A stretch of DNA of 64,000 bases from contig NZ_AQXQ01000012.1 of the NCBI RefSeq assembly GCF_000376865.1, forward strand, positions 744,001-808,000. The letters are read 5' to 3'. Below the pieces are notes generated by a model. It ran no database searches and was not told the origin of the DNA. It saw only the letters and a program-made list of their open reading frames with translations. The position numbers and the translations under genes are program-made. How positions within the stretch are numbered: the first letter of the stretch is position 1; every line of letters begins with the position of its first letter. This DNA comes from Thioalkalivibrio sp. ALJ7. GTDB lineage: Bacteria > Pseudomonadota > Gammaproteobacteria > Ectothiorhodospirales > Ectothiorhodospiraceae. This document shows, in pieces, positions 46,250 through 55,098 of the stretch.

Positions 46250-46798
46250 ATGAACACGCCAGCCATGAGCGCGGACCCGCACACCGGCATCACCCGGCAC
46301 GACCGCGCCATCGCGGCGTTGGCCGCCATCGCCATCGGGATTCAAATCCTTGAGGCCGCCATCCCCAGCCCGGTTCCCGGTCTCAAACCGGGGCTGGCCA
46401 ACATCATCACGCTGATCGCGCTGCTCACCCTGGGCTGGCGCGCGGCCGTCGCGGTCACGCTGATCCGGGTGGTGGGCAGCAGCCTTTTGCTGGGGACGTT
46501 GCTAAGTCCGACCTTCTGGCTTTCCATCGCCGGGGCCGTGGCCACCCTGGCCATCCTGGCGTTATTGCGTCCGCTTGCGCCACGCCACGTGGGCCCGGTC
46601 GGTCTGGCGATCGCCGCCGCGATGGCCCATATCACTGGTCAGTTCCTACTGGCCTGGATGGTCATCATCCCCCACCCCAACCTCCCGTTCGTCTTGCCAC
46701 CATTGTTGCTTGCCGCCCTGATCACCGGCAGCCTGACCGGTATACTGACCGCCCATGTCCTCGCCGACCCGCGAATCCAGCGCCATGTCCGCCACTAG
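46250..46798 (+). CDS. Gx-transporter family membrane protein (heptaprenyl diphosphate synthase component I-like)
   Basis: The product is 182 aa with five or six membrane helices. IPSPVPGLKPGLANIITLIAL and GTLLSPTFWLSIAGA are characteristic of the family often labelled heptaprenyl diphosphate synthase component I, or Gx transporter, which structurally resembles ECF-type S components. It starts ten bases after the NusG-II gene, the usual neighbourhood of this pair. The substrate is unknown; a link to flavin or quinone precursors is only suggested by ApbE upstream. Confidence 0.75.
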   Translation: MNTPAMSADPHTGITRHDRAIAALAAIAIGIQILEAAIPSPVPGLKPGLANIITLIALLTLGWRAAVAVTLIRVVGSSLLLGTLLSPTFWLSIAGAVATLAILALLRPLAPRHVGPVGLAIAAAMAHITGQFLLAWMVIIPHPNLPFVLPPLLLAALITGSLTGILTAHVLADPRIQRHVRH

Positions 46799-46852
46799 CG
46801 CCAGCAACAACCGCACCTGCCCGACCCGCCTTGCGAGTCGGCTGGAGCGGGC

Positions 46853-47809
46853 ATGACCGCGAAAACCACCCCCGACCCGTCACCGGGAGGCGCATTCCCG
46901 CCGGAGAGCCCCCGCGTACAGGATCACCTGGGGACCATGATCTTCCTCGCGATCGTCGCACATGCCCTGATCATCCTGGGCATCGGATTTGCCGTCGATC
47001 CGATCGAGAGCCCAACCCGAGAACCCCTGGATATTACTTGGGTTACCGATCCCGACGCCCCGCCCCCGGAACCCGAAGAGGCGGTGGAACACATCGCCAC
47101 CCAGGATCAGGCCGCCAGCGGCGAGGGCGAGGAAGTCCGCGAGGCACAGGCCCCCGAGGCCGAGGATGCTGGCGTCGGCGAGCCCGAGCCAGAAGGCCTG
47201 GATGCCCCGCTCCCGGAAGCGGGTCCACTGGTGATGGACCCAGCGCTGCCGGAACCCGAGCCAGAACCGGAGCAGGTGACGGCCGAGGCCGAGGACGACC
47301 GGGCCCCACCGCCCGAGGTGGCCGACCCCGAACCTCTGGAAGCGCCCGATGCCGAGGACCAGCCCTCCGCCGCGACCCTGATGAATCGCGGCCTGGAGAG
47401 TGCCCGCGCCGCGCCGGCCGAGGAACGCCAGACCTTCTCCACTCGCGCGAACCGCACGCGTTATCTGGACAGCCTGGCGGCACGCAGCGCACCGGAGGCC
47501 GCCTACCTGCAGGCCTGGATCAACAAGGTCGAACGCCTCGGCAACCTGAACTACCCGGACGAGGCCCGCCGCCGCGGCCTGTCGGGCACCCTGGTGCTCT
47601 CGGTGCGCCTGAACCCGGAGGGCGAGCTGATCAATATCGAGATCGCCCGCAGCTCCGGCGAGCCGGTGCTGGATCAGGCTGCCATCCGTATCGTGGAACT
47701 GGCCGCACCGTACGCCCCGTTCACTGAGGCAATGCGCGAGGAATACGATGAGCTGGTCATTACTCGAACCTGGGCCTTCCGCCGCGATCAGATGGAACAG
47801 GTCCGTTAA
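46853..47809 (+). CDS. tonB: TonB-family energy transducer
   Basis: The product is 318 aa. One membrane helix lies at about residues 29-46 (IFLAIVAHALIILGIGFA) with the SxxxH-like histidine H37. Residues 50-170 are a long linker rich in Glu, Pro, Asp and Ala with almost no Lys. The C-terminal TonB domain has YPDEARRRGLSGTLVLSVRL and the amphipathic end. It transmits proton-motive force to outer-membrane receptors. No exbB, exbD or receptor gene is adjacent. The acidic linker differs from the Lys-Pro-rich classical TonB. GGAGCGGGC precedes the ATG. Confidence 0.88.
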   Translation: MTAKTTPDPSPGGAFPPESPRVQDHLGTMIFLAIVAHALIILGIGFAVDPIESPTREPLDITWVTDPDAPPPEPEEAVEHIATQDQAASGEGEEVREAQAPEAEDAGVGEPEPEGLDAPLPEAGPLVMDPALPEPEPEPEQVTAEAEDDRAPPPEVADPEPLEAPDAEDQPSAATLMNRGLESARAAPAEERQTFSTRANRTRYLDSLAARSAPEAAYLQAWINKVERLGNLNYPDEARRRGLSGTLVLSVRLNPEGELINIEIARSSGEPVLDQAAIRIVELAAPYAPFTEAMREEYDELVITRTWAFRRDQMEQVR

Positions 47810-47895
47810 TCCAGCTCGGCCCTGGGGTCTCAACGCAAGGCAGACCCGCTCCAAGCGTCCTTGCGGCACGCCAGGTCAGCATCGATACTGACAAT

Positions 47896-48474
47896 ATGAC
47901 GCAAACGACCCCTCGCCACGAGCCCGACAACCTGCGCGATCACTTCCTGATCGCCATGCCGAGCCTGAACGATGGCTACTTCAGCCATGCGGTCACCTAT
48001 ATCTGCGATCACGACGAAGAGGGCGCGCTGGGGCTGGTGATCAACCAGCCCACCGAGTTCTCGCTACGCGAGCTACTGGAACACGTGGAGCTGGAACCCG
48101 GCGAGGACCTGCCCGAGATTCCCGTCTACCGCGGTGGCCCCGTGCAACCCGAACACGGCTTCGTGTTGCACTCCGCGGAACAGACCTGGCGCGGCAGCCA
48201 GCCCATCACGGATTCCATCGTACTGACCACCTCCCGCGACATCCTGGAGGCGATCAACGCCGGCAAGGGGCCCCGGCGCGTCCTGATCGCTCTCGGCCAT
48301 GCCGGCTGGGGCCCGGGTCAGCTGGAGAGCGAACTGGCCGACAATGCCTGGTTAACCACCCGAGCCGATGCCGATATCCTGTTCGACCGGCCCAGTGCCG
48401 AACGCTGGCAGGCCGCCGCGGAGCTGATCGGCATCGACGTCAATCTGATCAGCTCGGCGTCCGGCCACGCCTGA
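47896..48474 (+). CDS. yqgE: YqgE/AlgH family protein
   Basis: The product is 192 aa. LRDHFLIAMPSLNDGYFSHA, ALGLVINQPTEFSLREL and YRGGPVQPEHGFVLHS are diagnostic. AlgH was named as an alginate regulator in Pseudomonas, but the molecular role of the family remains unclear. The yqgE-ruvX pair is highly conserved in gammaproteobacteria, and the gap to ruvX is two bases. Confidence 0.93.
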   Translation: MTQTTPRHEPDNLRDHFLIAMPSLNDGYFSHAVTYICDHDEEGALGLVINQPTEFSLRELLEHVELEPGEDLPEIPVYRGGPVQPEHGFVLHSAEQTWRGSQPITDSIVLTTSRDILEAINAGKGPRRVLIALGHAGWGPGQLESELADNAWLTTRADADILFDRPSAERWQAAAELIGIDVNLISSASGHA

Positions 48475-48476
48475 CG

Positions 48477-48872
48477 ATGGGCCTGCTGGCGTTCGACTAC
48501 GGCCGGCGGCGCATCGGGGTTGCGGTGGGCGAGGAACTCACCGGTTCCGCGCGCGGCCTGCGAACCATGCCCACCGATGCCCCCAATCTTTGGTCAACCC
48601 TGGACGCCCTGGTGGCGGATTGGGACCCGGAAGGGTTCGTGGTCGGCTGGCCCACGCAGGCGGACGGCAAACCAACCCCGCTGGCCAAGCGCATACGCGC
48701 CTTCGCCCGCACGCTCGAAGAGCGCTACCAGCAACCGGTATACTGGTGCGACGAGCACCTGACATCCCACCTGGCCCGCGAACGCCGCCGGCCGGGACGC
48801 AACGACCCGGGGCTGGACGCCCATGCAGCCGCGGTCATTCTCGAAGGCTGGTTTCAGGAGAACGAATCATGA
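48477..48872 (+). CDS. ruvX: RuvX/YqgF RNase H-fold nuclease
   Basis: The product is 131 aa. The acidic active site of the RNase H fold is seen in AFDYGRRRIGVAVG, VVGWPTQADG, WCDEHLTSHLARE and DAHAAAVILEGW. Family members process the 5' end of pre-16S rRNA and resolve branched DNA in some species. It ends in an ATGA overlap with pyrR. Confidence 0.93.
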   Translation: MGLLAFDYGRRRIGVAVGEELTGSARGLRTMPTDAPNLWSTLDALVADWDPEGFVVGWPTQADGKPTPLAKRIRAFARTLEERYQQPVYWCDEHLTSHLARERRRPGRNDPGLDAHAAAVILEGWFQENES

Positions 48873-49387
48873 CCCCGGACGTCCCCACCCTGCTCGACGA
48901 CATGGCCGAACAGGCCCGCCACTACCTGAAGGCCCGCGGAATCGACAACCCCATCGTGGTCGGCATCCACTCCGGTGGCGTATGGATCGCGGAACACCTG
49001 CGCGAACGTCTGGGGATCGAACGGCCACTGGGTCGGCTGGATATCAGCTTCTACCGCGACGACTTCTCGCGCATCGGCATGCACCCGCAGGTGCGCCCCT
49101 CGGAGCTGCCGGAGGACCTGGACGGGGAGCATGTCCTGCTGGTGGACGATGTGCTGTATACCGGCCGCACCATTCGGGCCGCCCTGAACGAGCTGTTCGA
49201 CTATGGCCGCCCGGCCTCGGTCGCGCTCGCCGTACTGGTCGAGCGCGACGGCCGCGAACTGCCCATCGAGGCGGCGATTGCGGGTGCCCACATGGAGCTG
49301 GGAGAGGCCGAACAGATCAAACTGCGGGGTCCCGAGCCCCTGCGCCTGGAACGGGTCGCCATCGACCCCGAGGACCTGGACGCCTGA
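48869..49387 (+). CDS. pyrR: Bifunctional PyrR: pyr regulator and uracil phosphoribosyltransferase
   Basis: The product is 172 aa. The PRPP-binding loop is VLLVDDVLYTGRTIRAAL and the N-terminal part has IVVGIHSGGVWIAEHL. In Gram-positive bacteria PyrR attenuates pyr transcription; in Pseudomonas relatives it lies beside pyrB and is thought to act on pyr expression. I see no RNA attenuator hairpin before pyrB in the 18-base gap, so a regulatory target here would lie upstream of pyrR or elsewhere. Confidence 0.92.
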   Translation: MTPDVPTLLDDMAEQARHYLKARGIDNPIVVGIHSGGVWIAEHLRERLGIERPLGRLDISFYRDDFSRIGMHPQVRPSELPEDLDGEHVLLVDDVLYTGRTIRAALNELFDYGRPASVALAVLVERDGRELPIEAAIAGAHMELGEAEQIKLRGPEPLRLERVAIDPEDLDA

Positions 49388-49405
49388 CCGGCCGGACACT
49401 CAAGG

Positions 49406-50419
49406 ATGACCGATACCCTGATCGCCCGCCCGCACGCGCGGCTCCCGCTGCCGGGGCCCCTGCCGAACCGACTGCAGCTGACCGAGGACGGCCAGTTGCG
49501 CCACATGCTAACCATCGAGGGCCTGAACCGGGAACTGATGACCGAGATCCTGGATACCGCCGAATCGTTCGCCAACATGAACGAAAAGGCGGTGAAGAAG
49601 GTCCCGCTCCTGCGCGGCAAGACCATCGTCAACCTGTTCTTCGAGGCCAGCACGCGCACGCGCACCACCTTCGAACTGGCCGCCAAACGCCTGTCCGCGG
49701 ACGTCCTCAACGTCAATATCAGCACCTCGTCGGCGGTTAAGGGTGAGAGCCTGTTGGACACCCTGCGCAACATCGAGGCAATGAACGTCGACATGTTCGT
49801 GGTGCGCCACGAGGAGAGCGGGGCCGCACATTTCATCGCCCGCCATGTCATGCCGGGTATCAGCGTGCTGAACGCCGGTGACGGCCGCCATGCGCACCCG
49901 ACCCAGGCGCTCCTGGACATGTTCACCATCCGCCGCCACAAGGGCGACTTCACCAAGCTGAAGGTCGCGATCGTCGGCGACATCCTGCACTCGCGCGTGG
50001 CGCGCTCGCAGATCCATGCCCTGAACATCCTGCAGACGGGCGAAGTGCGCGTGGTCGCGCCGTGTTCGCTACTGCCGGCGGATGTCGACCAGCTCGGCGT
50101 GCAGGTCTACAACGACCTCGACGAAGGGCTGAAGGACGTCGACGTGATCATCATGCTGCGCCTGCAGCGCGAGCGCATGGAGCACGCCCACCTGCCATCC
50201 GAGCACGAGTACTACCAGTTGTTCGGCCTGACCGCCCGGCGCCTTCAGTTGGCACACCCCACTTGCCTGGTCATGCACCCCGGCCCTGCCAACCGCGGGG
50301 TGGAGATCGAATCGGCGGTCGCGGACGGCCCGCACTCGGTGATCCTCGAACAGGTCACCTACGGCATCTCGGTGCGCATGGCGGTCATGTCCATGGTGAT
50401 GGGGGCACATCAGGCATGA
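49406..50419 (+). CDS. pyrB: Aspartate carbamoyltransferase catalytic chain
   Basis: The product is 337 aa, about 25 longer than E. coli PyrB at the N-terminus, as in Pseudomonas-type enzymes. The carbamoyl-phosphate site is [13 protein letters not shown], and HPTQALLDM and [11 protein letters not shown] are also conserved. It makes carbamoyl-aspartate, the committed pyrimidine step. No regulatory chain pyrI is present; the next gene is an inactive dihydroorotase homologue (pyrC'), which in Pseudomonas is needed for assembly of the enzyme. It overlaps that gene by four bases. Confidence 0.95.
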   Translation: MTDTLIARPHARLPLPGPLPNRLQLTEDGQLRHMLTIEGLNRELMTEILDTAESFANMNEKAVKKVPLLRGKTIVNLFFEASTRTRTTFELAAKRLSADVLNVNISTSSAVKGESLLDTLRNIEAMNVDMFVVRHEESGAAHFIARHVMPGISVLNAGDGRHAHPTQALLDMFTIRRHKGDFTKLKVAIVGDILHSRVARSQIHALNILQTGEVRVVAPCSLLPADVDQLGVQVYNDLDEGLKDVDVIIMLRLQRERMEHAHLPSEHEYYQLFGLTARRLQLAHPTCLVMHPGPANRGVEIESAVADGPHSVILEQVTYGISVRMAVMSMVMGAHQA

Positions 50420-51708
50420 GCGTGCTCATCGAGAACGTGCGTATCCTCGACCCGGTCGACGGTTTTGATGCAATCGGTGAGCTAGTCGTGCAGGGCAGCG
50501 AGATCCTTGCCCGCGGCCAGGCGCCGGAGGGTTTCGAACCTCGCCGCCGCATCGATGGCAGCGGGTTGTGGGCCTTCCCCGGTCTGATCGACCTCGCGGC
50601 ACGCCTGCGCGAACCGGGCCAGGAACACAAGGCCACCATTGCCAGCGAGACCCTGGCGGCGGCCCGCGGCGGCATTACCAGCCTGGTCGTCCCACCGGAT
50701 ACCGAGCCGCCGGTCGACTCCCCGGCCGAGATCGAACTGATCAACCGCCGCGCCCACCAGGCCTGCGGTGTGCGGGTCTACGTGCTGGGCGCCCTGACCC
50801 ATCAGCTGGAGGGCCAGCAACTCGCCGAGATGGCTGCCCTGATGCAGGCCGGCGCACGCGGCGTGAGCAATGCGAGCAAGCCGCTGGCCAGTCTGCTGGT
50901 GCTCCGCCGAGCGCTGGAATACGCCACCACCTTCGGCCTGACCATCGTGCTCTCGGCCCAGGACCCGGCGCTCACCGGGTCCGGCTGCATGCACGAGGGA
51001 GCGGTTTCCACCCGTCTGGGCCTTGCAGGTATCCCCGAAGCGGCCGAGACCGCGGCACTGGGCGCCATCCTGGCCCTGGTCGAACAAACCGGCGCCCGCG
51101 TCCACGTGGCCCGGCTGTCGACCCGCCGCGGGGCGGAGATGATCGCCAAGGCACGTGCCGAAGGCCTGCCAATAAGCGCGGACGTGGCCGCCCACCAGCT
51201 GTTCCTGACCGAGGTCGACGTAGCGGAGTTCGACCCGAATTGCCACGTGATCCCGCCGCTGCGCGGACAGCGGGACCGCGATGGCCTGCGCGCGGCCGTC
51301 GCACGCGGCGAGATCAGTGCCATCTGTTCCGACCACCAACCGCACGAACCGGACAGCAAGCTGGGGCCGTTCGCCAGCACCGAGCCCGGCATCTCGTCCC
51401 TGGAAACCCTGCTGCCGTTGACGCTACGCCTGGTCGAAGACGGCCTCCTGAGTCTGCACGAGGCCCTGGCCCGGGTGACCACCGGCCCGGCCGAAATCCT
51501 CGACTTTGCCCAGGGCCGACTGACGCCCGGTGCACGTGCCGATTTCGTGCTCTGGGACCCGGCCGCGATGCACGAAGTCCGCAGCGAAGACTGGCTCAGC
51601 GCCGGCCGCAATACGCCCTTCTTCAACTGGACCTTCGCCGGTCAGACCCGCGAGACCTGGGTAGCCGGGCGACCGGTCTGGACCCGCCCCGCCGAGGACA
51701 CCGTATGA
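50416..51708 (+). CDS. pyrX: Dihydroorotase-like protein PyrC' (probably inactive)
   Basis: The product is 430 aa of the amidohydrolase family. Where active dihydroorotases read D-x-H-x-H in PGLIDVHVHLREPG, this protein has [14 protein letters not shown], so both metal-binding histidines are replaced (A61, R63). HVARLS replaces the usual HVST-type motif, while [11 protein letters not shown] is retained. Loss of the HxH pair argues against catalysis. In Pseudomonas the equivalent PyrC' is a structural partner that keeps PyrB active in a dodecamer, which is the likely role here. A true pyrC must be elsewhere in the genome. Confidence 0.9.
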   Translation: MSVLIENVRILDPVDGFDAIGELVVQGSEILARGQAPEGFEPRRRIDGSGLWAFPGLIDLAARLREPGQEHKATIASETLAAARGGITSLVVPPDTEPPVDSPAEIELINRRAHQACGVRVYVLGALTHQLEGQQLAEMAALMQAGARGVSNASKPLASLLVLRRALEYATTFGLTIVLSAQDPALTGSGCMHEGAVSTRLGLAGIPEAAETAALGAILALVEQTGARVHVARLSTRRGAEMIAKARAEGLPISADVAAHQLFLTEVDVAEFDPNCHVIPPLRGQRDRDGLRAAVARGEISAICSDHQPHEPDSKLGPFASTEPGISSLETLLPLTLRLVEDGLLSLHEALARVTTGPAEILDFAQGRLTPGARADFVLWDPAAMHEVRSEDWLSAGRNTPFFNWTFAGQTRETWVAGRPVWTRPAEDTV

Positions 51709-52613
51709 GCCCGACCCCCGCCAGTGACCGGCCGCACCGCGGCACCATCTTCCAGGAGGAAGGCCGCATCCTGGATCACCATGATGCCGGGGCCGACCAG
51801 TGGATCCTGCGGATTGCCGCACCCGAATGCGCACGGGCCGCGCAACCCGGGCAATTCGCTCACCTCCAGTGTGCCCCGCGCCTGCTGATGCGCCGCCCGC
51901 TGTCCATCCAGCGCGTGGACCGCGAAGCCGGCTGGGTGGAGTTCCTGTACAAGGTGGTCGGCGACGGCACCCGCGCCCTGTCGCAGCAGACCAAGGGCGA
52001 CACCCTCAGCGTGCTGGGGCCGATCGGCCAGCCCTTTAGCCTCAATCCGGAGCGGCCGAAGCGCCTGCTGCTGGGTGGCGGGGTGGGCATACCGCCGATG
52101 ATCTTTCTCGCGCACCAGCTGCATCTGCAGGGCAAGGCCGGACAGACCCACGCCGTGCTGGGCTCCGAGGTCCCGTTTCCCTTCCATGCACGCCCGTCGG
52201 AGATCCTCTGGCCGGGCCTGCCAGACGGGGCGATCGCGACCCTGCCGCTGCTGGAAGACTGGGGTGTGGCCTGCCGCCTGACCTCGAAGGCCGGGCTTCC
52301 AGGCGCCTTTGACGGCTTCGTCACCGACCTGGGACGCGCCTGGCTCGCCGGGCTCAGCCCAGGCGAACGGGATCAGGTGGAGATCTTCGCCTGCGGCCCC
52401 CACCCAATGCTTGAGGCCTGTGCCGAACTGGCGGCCGAGTTCGATCTGCCCTGCCAGGTCTCGCTGGAGGAATTTATGGCCTGTGCGGTGGGCGGCTGCG
52501 CCGGCTGCACGGTGCCGGTTCGCACCCCGGACGGGGTCGCGATGAAACGGGTTTGCGTGGACGGGCCCGTGTTCGCGGCCAAGGATGTCTTCCCGGAGCC
52601 CACGCGGGCCTGA
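51705..52613 (+). CDS. pyrK: PyrK-like iron-sulfur/flavin electron-transfer subunit
   Basis: The product is 302 aa. The N-terminal FAD domain has MRRPLSIQRVDREAGWVEFLYK (split at about residues 62-83), and GGGVGIPPMIFLAHQL is the nucleotide-binding loop. The C-terminal 2Fe-2S ligands are CAVGGCAGCTVPV plus a further Cys in MKRVC. This is the PyrK family, which carries electrons from NADH-type donors to class 1B PyrD in Gram-positive bacteria. Here the neighbours are pyrB and pyrC', and no pyrD is visible, so the partner is unknown. It overlaps the previous stop (ATGA). Confidence 0.85.
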   Translation: MSPTPASDRPHRGTIFQEEGRILDHHDAGADQWILRIAAPECARAAQPGQFAHLQCAPRLLMRRPLSIQRVDREAGWVEFLYKVVGDGTRALSQQTKGDTLSVLGPIGQPFSLNPERPKRLLLGGGVGIPPMIFLAHQLHLQGKAGQTHAVLGSEVPFPFHARPSEILWPGLPDGAIATLPLLEDWGVACRLTSKAGLPGAFDGFVTDLGRAWLAGLSPGERDQVEIFACGPHPMLEACAELAAEFDLPCQVSLEEFMACAVGGCAGCTVPVRTPDGVAMKRVCVDGPVFAAKDVFPEPTRA

Positions 52614-52642
52614 GGGAGAGGCCTCGACCCGGAAGGCCCAGT

Positions 52643-52676
52643 CCCGGAAACCCTGGCCCGGAAAACCCTGGCCCGG
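52643..52676. repeat. Short tandem repeat after pyrK
   Basis: CCCGGAAACCCTGG (52643-52656) is followed directly by CCCGGAAAACCCTGG (52657-52671) and a partial third CCCGG. It lies in the non-coding gap between pyrK and the last PilU-like gene; no function is apparent. Confidence 0.6.
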
Positions 52677-52708
52677 CGTTGGCAGGGACTTCGCCTGTGC
52701 GCAGGCTC

Positions 52709-52740
52709 CTAGGGAGACGCTGAAATCAGCGTCTCCCTAG
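52709..52740. repeat. Minimal CTAG-flanked palindrome at the PilU-like stop codon
   Basis: A perfect 15-bp inverted repeat (CTAGGGAGACGCTGA / TCAGCGTCTCCCTAG) with two bases between is flanked by, and includes, CTAG at each end. Its ends resemble those of the element at 11045. The stop TAG of the PilU-like gene lies in the right CTAG. It can fold as a strong hairpin and could serve as a two-way terminator for the convergent pyrK and PilU-like genes. Confidence 0.75.
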
Positions 52741-53855
52741 CGGTCGGGCATCTTCAGCTCTTCCTCGGTCTCGTCGGCCGAGGCCACACCGCCGCCGAAG
52801 TTCAGCCGCCATTCGAGATCGGCCCGCGAATCGGCCTTGTTCAGGGCCTCGTCCAGCATCACGTCACCCGCCTTGAACAGCTTGACGATGGACTGATCGA
52901 AGGTCTGCATCCCCACCGAGCCACCTTTGGCGATGACTTCCTTGATCTCGTTGATCTTTTCGTCGCGGATCAGCTCCGCGATGTAGGACGTGTTGACCAG
53001 GATTTCCAGTGCCGCCACGCGGCGGCCATCCTTGGTCTGGAGCAGGCGTTGGGCCACAATCGCGCGCAGATTCAGCGACAGATCGGACAGGATCTGCGGG
53101 CGGTTATCCTCGGGGAACAGGTTGATCACGCGGTCCAGGGCCTGGGTCGCGTTGGTCGCATGCAGCGTCGTCAGCACCAGGTGACCGGTATCGGCATAGG
53201 TCAGTGCCGCACGCATCGTCTCGCGCGACCGCACCTCGCCGACCATGATCACATCCGGGGCCTCGCGCATACCTTCTTGCAACGCATGATCGTAGCTGGG
53301 CGTATCGATGCCCACCTCCCGCTGCCCCACGATCGAACGCTTGTGGCTGAACAGAAACTCGATCGGATCCTCGACCGTGAGGATATGCCCACTGCTGTTC
53401 GTGTTGCGGTAGTCGATCATCGACGCCAGCGTGGTCGATTTACCGGTACCCGTCGCCCCCACGATCAGCACCAGTCCGTCGTTATGCGACACGAAGTCCT
53501 TGAGCACCGGCGGCAACCCGAGCTGCTCGATGGTCGGGATCGCCACGCGGATAAAACGGATTACCATCGCCACCTCACCGCGCTGGCGATAGACGTTCAC
53601 ACGAAAACGCCCCAGCCCCTCGCGCGACAAACCGAAGTTTACGGCGGTCTCGCGCTCGAAGATCTCCGCTTGATGGTCGCTCATCATCTCGCGCGCGATC
53701 GCCTCGGTCTGCCGGGGTGCGAGCGCCTTGCGCGAGATCGGCTGCAGCTGACCGTCGACCTTGATGCTGGCCGGTGCGCCCGTCAGAAAGAACAGGTCCG
53801 ACGCGGCCTTTTGGGCCATCAATTTCAGGTAGGGCTCAATCTGCAGCTGACTCAT
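52737..53855 (-). CDS. PilT/PilU-family retraction ATPase, third paralogue
   Basis: The product is 372 aa. Walker A is GATGTGKST, the Asp box is near TVEDPIEF, Walker B is VIMVGEVRSRET, and the His box is TGHLVLTTLHATNATQ. It is closer to PilU than to PilT (ATAs around REVGIDTPSYDHAL) but distinct from the PilU next door. The C-terminal tail is acidic (ADETEEELKMPDR). It probably powers or tunes type IV pilus retraction in the cytoplasm at the pilus base. Its stop is formed by a CTAG palindrome. It lies 17 bases after the second ATPase. Confidence 0.88.
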   Translation of the reverse strand: MSQLQIEPYLKLMAQKAASDLFFLTGAPASIKVDGQLQPISRKALAPRQTEAIAREMMSDHQAEIFERETAVNFGLSREGLGRFRVNVYRQRGEVAMVIRFIRVAIPTIEQLGLPPVLKDFVSHNDGLVLIVGATGTGKSTTLASMIDYRNTNSSGHILTVEDPIEFLFSHKRSIVGQREVGIDTPSYDHALQEGMREAPDVIMVGEVRSRETMRAALTYADTGHLVLTTLHATNATQALDRVINLFPEDNRPQILSDLSLNLRAIVAQRLLQTKDGRRVAALEILVNTSYIAELIRDEKINEIKEVIAKGGSVGMQTFDQSIVKLFKAGDVMLDEALNKADSRADLEWRLNFGGGVASADETEEELKMPDR

Positions 53856-53872
53856 GATGTCCGCTTCCCCGG

Positions 53873-55045
53873 CTAGCGCAGGTTAAAGTCTTCGGCGCGC
53901 TCGTCCACGGACAGGTCTCCGCCCTCGTCCGCCACAGCCGGGGCCCCATCGTCCTGGGCACGCTGGCTATCAAGCTTGATGCGCAGACGCAGATCATTGA
54001 CCGAGTCGGCGTTGCGCAGGGCTTCCTCGTAGCTGATCTTGCGGGCTTCGTAGAGATCGAACAGGGCCTGGTCGAAGGTCTGCATGCCCTGTTCGCGCGA
54101 GCGCGACATCAGCTCCTTCATGTTGTGCACCTCACCCTTCAGGATCAGGTCGGCCATCAACGGCGTATTGATCAGGATCTCCACGGCCGGCACCCGTCCC
54201 TGGCCATTCTCGTGGCGCACCAGCCGCTGGGAGATCACCGCCTTGAGATTCAGCGACAGGTCCATCAGCAACTGTTCGCGCCGATCCTCGGGGAAGAAGT
54301 TGATGATGCGGTCCAGAGCCTGGTTGGTGCTGTTCGCGTGCAAGGTCGACAGGCACAGGTGCCCGGTCTCGGCAAACGCGATCGCGTAATCCATGGTCTC
54401 CCGATCACGAATCTCGCCGATCAGGATGACGTCCGGCGCCTGGCGCAGGGTGTTCTTCAGCGCGATCTCGTAGCCCTCGGTATCCACCCCGACTTCGCGC
54501 TGGGTGATGATGCTCTTGTCGTGTTCGTGAACGAACTCGATCGGGTCCTCAATGGTGACGATGTGATCGGCGGTCGTGCGGTTGCGATAGCCGATCATCG
54601 CCGCCAGCGAGGTCGACTTGCCGGACCCTGTGCCGCCAACGAAGATCACCAGCCCGCGACGCTCCTGGGTGATCTTCTCCAGCTGCTGCGGCATCTGGAT
54701 GTCCTCGAACTTCGGGATCACCGAGTTGATGGTACGCAGCACCATGCCGGGGCTACCCCGCTGGGTGAAGACGTTCACGCGGAAGCGCGACACCCCGGAC
54801 AGCCCGATCGCGAAGTTGCACTCCTGATGACGCTCGAACTCGGCCGATTGCTTGTCATTCATCAGTGAGCGCACGAGCGCCTGGGTATGCGAGGGCGACA
54901 GCTTCTGCTCCGTCATCGGCACCACGCGCCCGTCGATCTTCGCGGCCGGCGGCATGCCAACGGTAATGAACAGATCCGAGCCGCCACGATCCACCAGGGC
55001 CCGCAACAGGTCGTGCATGTACTTGATCGCCTTGTCACGATCCAT
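53873..55045 (-). CDS. pilU: Type IV pilus retraction ATPase PilU
   Basis: The product is 390 aa. Walker A is GGTGSGKST, Walker B VILIGEIRDRET, and the His box TGHLCLSTLHANSTNQ. The start GGSDLFITVGMPPAAKIDGR and QREVGVDTEGYEIALKNTLRQAPD align with Pseudomonas PilU. PilU supports PilT-dependent retraction. It carries a long acidic C-terminal extension. It lies 53 bases after pilT in the same direction. Confidence 0.92.
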   Translation of the reverse strand: MDRDKAIKYMHDLLRALVDRGGSDLFITVGMPPAAKIDGRVVPMTEQKLSPSHTQALVRSLMNDKQSAEFERHQECNFAIGLSGVSRFRVNVFTQRGSPGMVLRTINSVIPKFEDIQMPQQLEKITQERRGLVIFVGGTGSGKSTSLAAMIGYRNRTTADHIVTIEDPIEFVHEHDKSIITQREVGVDTEGYEIALKNTLRQAPDVILIGEIRDRETMDYAIAFAETGHLCLSTLHANSTNQALDRIINFFPEDRREQLLMDLSLNLKAVISQRLVRHENGQGRVPAVEILINTPLMADLILKGEVHNMKELMSRSREQGMQTFDQALFDLYEARKISYEEALRNADSVNDLRLRIKLDSQRAQDDGAPAVADEGGDLSVDERAEDFNLR

Positions 55046-55098
55046 GGCGTTCTCCCCTGATACCCGGTGCGGCGTTCACGCCAAGCGGGCCGTATCGA

